A DNA stretch of 64,000 bases, from NCBI GenBank assembly GCA_038380435.1, contig JAWZYU010000024.1:54894613-54958612 (forward strand), written 5' to 3'. The stretch comes from Ryuthela nishihirai (lineage: Eukaryota; Arthropoda; Arachnida; Araneae; Heptathelidae). Position numbers and translations under genes: made by a program. The notes beneath the pieces were generated by a model. It was not told where the DNA came from and did no database searches. It worked only from the letters and a program-made list of their open reading frames with translations. Shown here one piece after another: positions 27,201 through 39,200 of the stretch; the stretch's first letter is position 1; each line of letters starts with the position of its first letter.

Positions 27201-30200
27201 ATGTCATAAGGCTCTGTAGGTTGCAAACTCATTTCAAGAACACAGCAATGAATTCTCTGTCCTCCCCTGGTAGGCCAACTCACTGGACCTCATACCAATT
27301 GAGCATGTTTGGGACTTATTGCACAGTTCAATGCACTGACCCTCCATTTGGAAATGTGTAGGACACATTGTGGAAGGCCTGGGTTGCCCTACCACAGGAT
27401 ACCCTGCAATACGTTGTGGAGTACATGCCCTCATGTGTACAGGCTGTATTACAGGCAAAAAGGTGGTTCCATGAGACAATAGGTAAGTGTTGCTCATGCA
27501 AAACCAACTCAGTGTAAATTTAGTTTCAAATAAATAGATATTTTGACTAAGTAACTTTTTTATCAAATTAAAATCCATCTGTTTACCAGACTTTCACTGT
27601 GAAGTCCATAGTAGTATTTAAAGTTGCATTCTAGTTAGGGGTTGCAAACTGTCTGAGCATAGTAGTTGGTGCTTTATATGTAGATATAAAGATGGTGTAG
27701 TGACAGTTACAGTGAGTTCTGGGAAATTGCTAAAAAAGGACATAGGATATCCCAAAAGTACTGCAAAAAATAAAGTTATAAATGTTATCTCCTGCTGATT
27801 TATAATCAGTCAACATAAACTTGCCCATCAGTGTTCTAGGTTATATACAAGTTATTTAAATTTAAAATAGATATACACAGTCGTATCAGAATAATATGAC
27901 CACCTACCATACTATATCTATGGTAGGTGGTCATATTAATCTGATACGACTGTGTATATATTCAAGTTTTTCTAATTCTGCTGAGCTTTAATGTTTTTAA
28001 AACTTTAGTTCCATGTTAATTATGTACTATCTAATTTTAAAAATCAATCCAAAGTGAATGCACAGTATTCCCTGTTAAGACAGACATCAAACATTAATTA
28101 ATAGATTCTGAAAAAAATTCAACGCCGCCACGACAGGAATCGAACCCACATCTCTCCAGATTCATGCCAGAGTGCGCTACTATTGCACCACGCATCAGAC
28201 AATGAACTCTTTCAGAATATGACCTTATAAATCTTCCTGAGACGTGACTGAGACAGTGCCATCAATACTCAAGGAGATGCAACTCTTTCAGTCGTTGCAT
28301 TTGATTATCAGATGTTGATGAGAAGGTCGCTAATGGTAAAGCATTAATATATAATTAAAAATCAATCCAAAGTGAATGCACAGTATTCCCCATTAAGACA
28401 GACATCAAACATTAATTAATAGATTCTGAAAAAAATTCATTGCTGCCACGGCAGAAATCGAACCCGCATCTCTCCAGATTCATGCCAGAGCGCGCTACCA
28501 TTGCACCACACATTGGACAACGAACTCTTTCAGAATATGACCTTATATATCTTCTTCCTGAGATGTGGCTGAGACTGCGCCATCTATACTCAAGGAGATG
28601 CCTCACATTACCTTCTCATCAACATCTGATAATCAAATGCAATGACTGAAAAAGTTGCATCTCCTTGAGTATAGATGGTGCTGTCTCAGTCACGTCTCAG
28701 GAAGAAGATTTATAAGATCATATTCTGAAACAGTTCGTTGTCCAACGTGTGGTGCAATGGTAGCACGCTCTGGCATGAATCTGGAGAGATCCGGGTTCGA
28801 TTACCGCTGTGGCGGCGATGAATTTTTTTTCAGAATCTATTAATTAATGTTTGATGTCTTTCTTAACAGGAAATATTGTGCATTCACTTTGGATTGATTT
28901 TTAATAATATATTAATGTCTTAGCATTAGTGACCTTCTCTTTAACATCTGATAATCAAATGCAACGACTGAAAAAGTTGCATCTCCTTAGGTATAGATGG
29001 CACTGTCTCAGTCACGTCTCAGGAAGAAGATTTATAAGGTCATATTCTGAAAGAGTTCGTTGTCCGACGCGTGGTGCAATGGTAGTGCGCTCTGGCATAA
29101 ATCTGGAGAGATGCGGGTTCGATTCCCGCCATGGCGACAATGAATTTTTTTCAGAATCTATTAATTAATGTTTGATCTAATTTTATTTAAATTAAACATA
29201 ATTTTTCATTTCATTCAATAATTTTGTAGGAAGCTAATAGGACTCATTGCTAACTGTGGCTCTTTAACTTGTCAAGATGCTCAGAAATGTGCACATTTCA
29301 TACAGTTGTGTGATAAGCGCAAAATATCACTTGTATTTCTTCAAAACTCTGGATATAAAGAAAATGCTGACTACTGGTCTGAAGGTAAGCATTAACTGAG
29401 TTCATAAAATTTACCTTTAGCACAGTAGAATTTAATTTTAAATGTGTTAAAAATGCAGCTTTGTTCAAAAATGTAAAGTTCTTTAAAAAAAATTTTTAGC
29501 ATTAGTTATGATTATTAAAACGTTTCTTCCCAGACGCATGTGGGACTTCATCAGGCAAAATGCCTGATGAAGTCCTGCATGCATCTGGGAAGAAACATAT
29601 TGCATATTTGTTAGTATATGGGAAAGGCGGGCTCAGTATTTTAACGTTTTTAATGTCTAGTGCTTCGCCCTTGTTTTTTAACTTGCACTAATATATGCTT
29701 GTTTGTGGAGTTTGTGGGATGCAAACTTAAAAATAAACCTGAAACAAGATTATACTGGATGTTAACTAATGGAGCTGCTTCCTGAGCTTATGTCGTGCCA
29801 CATCAATGAGTTGTTAGCTGAAAATTCAAGCATCGATACCATTTTAATATGTCATCTATCAAAATCAACGTAGTCAATCTATCAAAATCAGCGTAGTTTT
29901 CCGGACTGGCATCTGGAGTATTATACATCAGTGGTTAATACTTGTGAATCGACAACATGTGTGCCATACATCTATGATGAAGATAGCACCAAAAAGATTA
30001 TGTCAAGTCACTCAACCAGCTGTAGCCAGAAGGACTTTCTACGATAAATGGTAAAGTTATGATAATTACTTTGAACCTTTAACGTGCTTTAAGCTTTGTC
30101 ATAAGAACTGTAACAACTCTTACCTCGACTATTTTCGAGATAGTCAGTGTGTAAATGAGATTGCTCTTAAGCTCACTCCCTTAAAAACAGCATAAATCGT

Positions 30201-33200
30201 GTATTAAATTTAGTTTTAATTTTAGTGCTGTGAACTTATAATTATTTGTGTGGCACAGTCAGGTACTTAGGGGGGGGGGGGAGGTTGCCTTTAAAATGAT
30301 TCAATATATAGACAAAAAAACTTGTCATTTAAAAAAAATTATATTCTTCTGGAGGGGGAAGGGGGGGGTCAAACATTCACAGTGAGTTTAACAGAGGGAA
30401 AGCCTTCCTGAAATATGCCCTCCCACATGACAGCTGATTTCCCTAGCAAGGAAGTCTATTTTGCTTCCGTATCCAAAACATTCATTTTCAGAAAATGGTA
30501 CAAGCTCAAAGTTTTTTTACTTAAAAAACAAGAAATAATAAAAGGAAAATTACATATAACCTAATGCAATGTTAAAATATCCACAGGAAAAAGTTGTAAG
30601 CCAGCCATCTGACGTAGCAACTCAGAAAGATTGATAAATCAGCTGACCGAAAGATTGCTAACTTATGGAAATAAATCTACAGAAATGAATTTGCTTTCAT
30701 ATCCAAGACCTCATTTATTTTCAGAAAATGATACCAGATCAGAGTTTTGCAGGAAAAGTAATAAATAATAAAATGAAAATTAACATATAGCCTAATGTAG
30801 GGGTTCTCAATATGGGGTACGTGGTAAAAATTTTTTGGTACGCTGTGAGAGCTGTTTCACTGATTACCCAGTAAAATGTTTATAATTTTATAAGATTTGT
30901 TAAATTGTTTGTCATTTTTTGTGTTTATTGATATATGTAATTTATGAATGCAAAATTTAATGTGTATATATATATATGTGTGTTTTATTATATTCCCATT
31001 GTTATACTATAACTATAGTTTTATCTATCTATACAAGGGGTACGCCAGTTACATACACATTTCCAGAGAGTACGTAAAGCATAAAAGGTTGAGAACCACT
31101 GGCCTAATGCAATGTTAAAATATTCCAGCAACAAGTTGTAGGCCAGCCATCCGATGTAGCATAACTGTGAAAAATCAAAACTTATCGATCACCAAAAGAT
31201 CGCTAATTTATGAAAAAAAATCTGCTAAAATGGAAACTAAGGTTCAAATATGAAAAAGCAAATATTAACTTTACAAAGGGTATCCAATATGCTGCACCAA
31301 AACTGTCAACAATATGGGAGCCACTTATAGCACACAAAATGGAGACAGCGTGTGTCAGCAATCTGCCTCTTATTTGCCTCGGTGAGCCATAACGTAATTA
31401 AATGCAGCTGCACCCAGAATTTCTAAGGAGGATGTTTTTACTTCCAGTTTTGATTTTAAGAGTGGGAAACATGCATAGAATGCTGGAAAAAATGATAAAA
31501 ATAACTGGGAATACTGAAATAAGTTTATGACAGGAAAGAGTGTGAAATGGAAAAAAAAATGGCAGTATGTACTTTGTAATTACTTCCAAAATCTACCAAA
31601 AATAGCAGTTTTTTTTTTGTTAATTTTTAGGATATTTTTGAAAATTTAAGGAAAAATTTGTTGATAATAGTTTAATCAAACTTGTGAGCTTAAATCAGAA
31701 GGTTGCTTCAGCAAATAGGAATGTTAACAAGCAAATTGGCAATACTGTTTAGTGCTTCTAAGAAATGGCAATCAGATGGCTTTATAAAATTATTTACATT
31801 GTAGTTTAATAATATAAGCATCAAATTAAAAAACAAAAAACTAAAAAACAATGGCAAGACTGAAAAAAATATTAAATATGTTAGACATCTATGGATTATC
31901 GCTATCAGACTTAAGAGGTGAATGATATGATAGTGGTTCCAATATGTGTAAAGAAAGCAAAGGGGCTCAAAATGGAATATTAACTTTGAATCCTCTAGCA
32001 TTTTTTGCCCCTTGTAATTATCATTGGTTAAATTTGGTAATTAACAATGCTACAAATTGTTGTATCAATGCCATCACATTTTTTGACACAATTCAGTCAC
32101 TGTTTTCTCTTTATCATAGATATAATGTTGGGATGTTTTGGAGAAACATATTCCAAGTGACACCAAGTGAATAGATGCAAAGATACTGTAAAATCTAGTA
32201 GATATCCATTGTGCATTAATATCAATAGCCAATCATGACTCAAATATAGTTTCTGCTACAGAAGCAAGAAATTGATGAGAAGTTCAAAATCTGCTTTCGA
32301 AAGTAGAAAATTACTAATTTCTTTTTAGTTTTGTTTTGTGGTATGGCATACCATATGAAATAAATATAAGCAAATCATTACAAGCCACTGATTTTATTAT
32401 TTCATAAACCATTTTGCTGCTTTCTTGTATGCTAATTAAAAAAAAAACTATCAAAGTGATGATAACTTTCAAGATGTTTTATTTTCAAGATTCTTTATTA
32501 ACAAAGGATTGGTGAAGATTATAGATGTAGAGCTAGAATTAAGTAAATTTTTAATGTGCAGAATTTGATTATGAAAATGGAGGTCAACATATAAGGGATG
32601 GCATTCAGAATTTTAGAGTAAACTTTTTTAAAAACATACTGGACAATACAATTCAGTCAATTGATGATAGCTTTGAACTACTTCAAAAACACAATTTTAA
32701 ATTCTTAAGTAAACAATTTAAATTTTTAAACATTAAAATTCTTTAATTAAATTTAAATTCTTAAGTAAAATTAATGCAATAACTGAAATGGAAAAAGAAC
32801 AATTAAGAAAATATTCATGGATCTTGCATTAGCTCTTACTAATGACAAAAATAAAGATATATTCAGTTCAGATCTGTACTTTCAAGATCTTGATAAGGAT
32901 AATATCTATCCAAAAATCTTGATACCAATATTTATTCCACACTAGTAGAAACATTGAATTAGTGAAACATTAAAAAATTGAATCTATGAAAACAACTTAG
33001 AAGCATTATTGCTGAATATTTTTGTTGCTCTTCACATTTTATTAATACTACCAATAAATTGCGGGAGGAGAACATACTTTTTCTAAGTTAATAAAAACAT
33101 ATTTTCGGTCAACTATGTTACAAGAAAGATTTGATGGCTTAGCTAGTGACATTGTTGCTTGAGAATTGGATGCAGATGATCTAATAAAACATTTGAAATA

Positions 33201-36200
33201 ATCAAGACTCACAGAATTAAATTATAATAAATAGCTAGTAATTCAAATGTTTTATAGTTAAGTTTATTTTTAATTTTGTATATAGAGTTGAAATATCAAC
33301 AGTTATTTCTTTCTCTAAACATGTTACCTATCTGAAATGACCACTGAACATTCACATTTCAAAGCAGAATACAGATGATTTATAATAATTTTGTTTTTGT
33401 TGGAATTATTAATAATAATTAGAAATATATTATGTTTTGTTTTTAACCTTGAATAAATAAACAAATTCTATTTTATGTTAATTTCAAATATATTTTCTGG
33501 GGACCACCCATACACTGCCTTTCTTATTTGGGCTATACTCATTACCCAGACAATAGAGAAAAATAGAGACAATAGAGAAAAAAACTACAGTGAGGAATTC
33601 TAGCAAATAGTGTCTTAAATGGGTGACAAAATACTTGGAGTTGGTGCTGGTCAGTAATATAATAAAATTTGTTAACTTATTGATCCAATAATTTTGATAT
33701 CATACAGGTCTATAATTCTAAATTTTGGTAGGTTGTATTAGTGTTTTAAATAATGTATCCTACTGCTATCTATATTACATGAATGTAATATAAAAGCACT
33801 AGGATACATTATTTAAAACATTTTTGTAACATTGCAACATTTTTTACCTATATTCTATATTATATTATATTTACCCTCATGTTGATTGTCTTATTAAAAG
33901 TAATGATTATCTTTCTCAATTAAGCTGTAGAAAGCAAAATTTGAAGTTCTTAAAACTTTTCCATGCAATAAAGTTATGTTCAAATTACATCTGCAATTTT
34001 TTTTTTTCAATTATGATCTGAATTAGGTTTTTTGAGGGAATGCTGAACTTTTGACTTGGTTGGTAGTATAAGATGAAATACATTTTGTAAGTTCCAGAGT
34101 TAAAATGTTATGTCAATCTGGACTTGAAGTATGTCTGAAACTAGATATTAAATTTTAAATATAAAAGCTTATTATTTTTAGTAACTAAAAGATAATAACA
34201 TATAATTGAAATCATGTTTATCTGTATTCAGTTGAATAGTTTAATAACTATATTTATTGTTCATAGGCAACATATTCAAAGATCGAGCAAAGATGATTTC
34301 TGCTCATTGTTCTTCAAAAGTTCCAAAAATAGTTATTAACATTGGAGGCTGTTTTGGAGATGACAATTTTACAATGGTATGAATAAGTTTTTGTGTATTG
34401 TTTTATGATGTGTTTGTATAATATGTGCACCAAATTATATATTTAGTATTTTATATTATACTATTTGCAACTTAAGAATTAACATCAATAATGTGTATTT
34501 CCTGTATTCACAATCAATAACTGTAGGGCACTTATTCTATTTCATCAGTAGTGATAAATAATATTTTTTAATTATCGGTCAACTCTTTAACCCAGGATTA
34601 TTCAAATGGCAGAAAATTTGTGGTTCATGTAGAATGTATAAAATATATATGTATATAAATACCAGAGAAAAGAAACATGTTTATATTTATGAAAGGAATA
34701 AGAAAAATTAACAGGTGAAAACATGAAATGTAATTTATAAATGCTATGCCTTCTTATGGTTTTCATGTATTCTTCAGATACAAAAAGTGAAATAATTTCG
34801 CCCATTTTAAAATGTAATGATATCCCTGCTAGAGACTATTGAAACTTAAATACATGATTAATGCAATAATATATGAAATGAGCCCTGGAATAAGTACACT
34901 TTTATCTTGAATCTCATATGGAGGCACCTTCCAAGTGCCTCCTCCTTCCATGCCTCTCCCTTTTTTTTGAGGCCTTTAGTCATAGTATTCATAACTCTGC
35001 TATTCTGTAGCTCTACATGAAAACATCTTGAACAGTCTCCTCGCATTAGTGCTGCTCCAAGGTAGTTGATAACTCTAACTTCATTATTATTTACACCCTT
35101 AAACTGTCATTAACTGCCAAGATATTGTCAAAAAATCCATATTTTCTTATCATAGCAACTTTAAAAATGATCAAAGTATTATGTAACTTAATTTTAATCT
35201 TTAGGTGTATATACTTATAGTTCCACAATCTCCACAAATTCATAAAATCCCAGTAACAATGCTTGCTCTCCTATTTATTTCATGTTGCACATTAGTATTT
35301 TCCATCACACAAATCCTGAGGTAATTAAATTGCTCAAGAATCATCATCATCATCAAGCAGCCATGGGCTATGGAGGTCCAACCAGACCGTGCAATTTAGT
35401 TCTCCAAGCAAGTCTGTTCTGAGCTACATCTACTGCATCTGGCCACTGCACACCAATTCTAATAAAGTCCTGTTTGACATTGTCTGCCCACCACATCCTA
35501 GGTATCCCCCTCTTTCTGAGGCATTTAGGCACACTGTTCATAACCCTATTCGCCAATCTATAATTATCCATACGGGCAACATGGCCAAACCAACGGAGTC
35601 TCTCTCTGCACGATATGCTGCTTAAAGGAGGTTGCAAACTCCTTTGCCTAACCTCATCATTAGTTACAAAGTTGAACCACCTGATGCCCAAGATACTGCA
35701 TAAGCATCTAGAATCAAAGCATCTAGTTTCCTGTTATCTTGTTTACAAAGTGTCCAAGTTTCACTACCATAACTAACCCTAGAAAGAACCAAACTATTAC
35801 ACAGTCTAATTTTAGTCTTTAGGTGTATAAGCCTAATTCTCCACACATTCCATAGATCCTTAAAAGTCCCAGCAGCAATCCCTATTTTAATCAAATACAT
35901 TAATAACAGCTAATACAAGCTATTATTCAGTGATTAAAAAAATCTCTGATTTCTGATGAAATAAACTAGCACATACAAATGAAAAATATTTATCAGTTAA
36001 CAGTCGCATTATAATTCATTGTGCAAGAAACTTAATAATGGAAAGATTCACGCTAAATAACTTTAAGAGATTTGTAAAAGATCAGAGCATTAAAGAGTAT
36101 TCCTAAATTTTTGTAACCATTGAATAAATGTCAGGATCATGCTTTTTCGCAAACTTACTATTTCAGTGTAACATGGTGAAAACTTCGGCAACAAATGATA

Positions 36201-39200
36201 GAAAGCTTTGTATGTAGTAAAATCTTACCCAAATCAGTAAGGCCAAACTAATATAGTACTTGGAGATCTAGTTCTGTTTCGGTCAACATACATTTCATTA
36301 GCTCAATATGTAGGCAAAAGTTTAGGGTTAGGACTTCTGAGAGATGAAGCTTGCTGCTAGATGACAATGTTACAGTGAAAATGCTGTTGCCTAAAATATC
36401 CATCAGACTACTTCTGTATGCCCTTTTATGTTAAATATGAACTTTAACCTTTTGTGTTGTGTATTAACAATATAGTGCCAAAAGAATTTAATACTGGGGT
36501 AGTAGGCATGTTCTTATGTAAATAGAGTTAGTTAAACTAGGAATACCTTGAAGTTTCTCCCTTCTATGTGCAATATGAAAGTACTGATTTACTCCCAAGA
36601 GCTAGAGATGGTCAGTCAATAGTGTGTCAGGTTTCTAACTGAACTTTGTCGGTGTACAAATGACAATTGGATTTTCTCTTTTACCTATAGTGTACCTTTG
36701 TTCAAAAGGGACTAGTATGGGCTTCATTGGTGTTATGTCAACCTTCAATGTGAGAAAGTACTTGAACTGATTATGACTAATTCTTACCATGGGTGATAAA
36801 AATACCATTGTCAGTATCATCATATGAGATTAAAAATTGTTAGAACTTTTTTGTTGGAGGTAATGATTATATACTACTTAATATAGCATTTCTTTCCTTT
36901 ACGAATAAATTCATACATTTTATTAATCATTATTACATCATAATCATTTAAGCAGCATGAATATTCTGTTATACTTTACATTACTTTCTGAAATATTTTT
37001 TTTTATTTTCAGTGTGGTTGGTCATTTCAGCCAAACTTTTTGTTTTCATGGCCTCTTGCTCATACATCATTATTAAACAATTTTGAAAGAAAAGTGAGTT
37101 TGGTATCAATTCAAAATTATATGTTGAATAGAGAGTTTTTTGAAAAAATACTAAAACTTAAAAGACATTGGTTTAAGTTATGAAATTGAAATGTGGTATA
37201 ATTTTTGTATTCATCCACAGAAAGCTAAGTATTAAATATTTCATTATTTTGTGTATCATTGATTTAAATAATTGTATAGTATGTATTGTATAGTACAAAG
37301 TATAGTATGAAGATCCTTGATTATTCTTCATGCAACTTATCAACTTAGTTCTACCTATATTAGCAAAAAAACAGTTTTATTTAATGATACTGATTTCTGA
37401 GTGCTTTTGATCAGTTCTATTTACCTTGCCTCCTTGCAGAAATTTATTTTGGTTTTCTTTGTGTTTAACCCTTTTAAGTCTCAAAGCTAGGTTTACCATT
37501 TTTGACTTTTCCAACAATATTGTAAGGAATGTTGTAATTATATTAGAAATTTGAAATTTGGTTGTGAAATGTGAATGTCATGAAGTTTGCATTGACGACA
37601 ATGATTTTTCATCTTTACCCCCAGAGGGGATAAAAAAATTGAATTTTTATATTTTAAGAGAGAATTTTTAGTTTTTAGAGAAAATTTTAAAATTCTTTTT
37701 GAGTTGATTAAGTGTTGATAAACTATTATGATTCATACTTTTAGAATCTCCCAAAACTTTAATTACCCTCTTTGATGGTGAAAATTTTTGAAAATTTCTA
37801 AATTTTAAATGAATATTGCAAATGATCTATTTAGGCTATAAATTTGATATTTTAGTGATGGAGTGTGAGGTTTACATTGGCATTAACAATTTGTCACCCA
37901 CAGGGTGGGTGGGTGGGGAAAATGCAGAGAGATTAATGAAATCGGGTGGGATATGAATCTACTTCCTCCTGATGTTATCAGGAATATGTGGCTTCATATC
38001 CCACCTGGCTTAGACAATTTTTTCTTCTAGCATTTGATATTGACATTAGGCTTAGAGTAATGTTTCCCTTTATAACTTTATTACATATACACTTTGATGC
38101 ACCTTAATTTTATAGGATAAGAGAAAATGCAACTGTTTCATTTTAAGGGATAAATTAGATATGCTTTTTGTGTTTTTATAGGGCTAATAATATGTTATTA
38201 TTTAATTTTCCAATCATCTATTAGTATCCTCATATGATGATTTTATTTTCCAATCATCTATTAGTTTTCCAATCATCTATGAATTACTACTGTTTAAAGG
38301 GTTCAAAATTAGAAAAATGAGCATCACATATTAGCCAGGGTCGATATGCTATCCTCCTAATGTTAACTGTTTCTAATCAGATGTTGAAAATAATAATTTA
38401 GTCAGTGATATATATTCTTTGCCTGTTGATTCTGCTTGAAAAAATTGGATAAAGTTTACAAATAAATCTATTTGAACTTGAAGTGATCATATGTGCATGC
38501 TGAGTTATCATATATAGATTATTGATTGGTTTCGATTTTCAGTATTTTCAGCTACTTTCCACTCTAGCAAAGTTGTAATGCTTTTTAACTTTTAAAGTAA
38601 GATATTGATTTTGTTACTATCAGAAGTTGTGTCGTCTGGGAACTATACATATTGCTTTCAATCAGTATTTCTTTCAATTTTTAAAGCCTTTTTTTTACTC
38701 TGGTAATTCTGGAATTTCTTTATTGCTTCTCAAATGTATACTGCAATTATAAAGAATAATTAATTTGAAACTATCAAAAGCAAAACTGCTATGGATATAT
38801 AATGGTGGATATTAGAAGAATCATAGGATTAAGCATTTATCCTAAAAGTACAATTTTTAAAAGGTAGGACTTCTTTTAATGACAACTTTTAATTACATTT
38901 TAACCAAATACACTAATTAACATTAGGAAATTGCAGTATTTTAACCAAAATTTTTAATGAAACTTTAAAGATAAACTTTTTCATAGCAGTTTATGCAGCT
39001 TAATAATAAAACAATTCATGCTCAATTTCATTGATTCCATTAAACATTAAATGCTTTGAAATATTTTTTATAAAAGAAACTTTCAAATTCTTTATTGCTT
39101 TTTAGATATATTTTCAGTTTTTAAATTATCTTGTTTTTAAAGCCTACTTTCCTTAGACTTAGGTTTGGCCAACACCAAAAATCTAAGCATATTCATTAAA

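Noticed and set aside
28412..29168. Similar open frames (MVARSGMNLER..GFD type) that look like a small gene family
   Set aside because: They are translations of the tRNA-like head of SINE-C in four copies, on both strands.
28036..29185. CRISPR-like array
   Set aside because: Units are about 250-320 bases, in both orientations, and are SINEs; the genome is eukaryotic.
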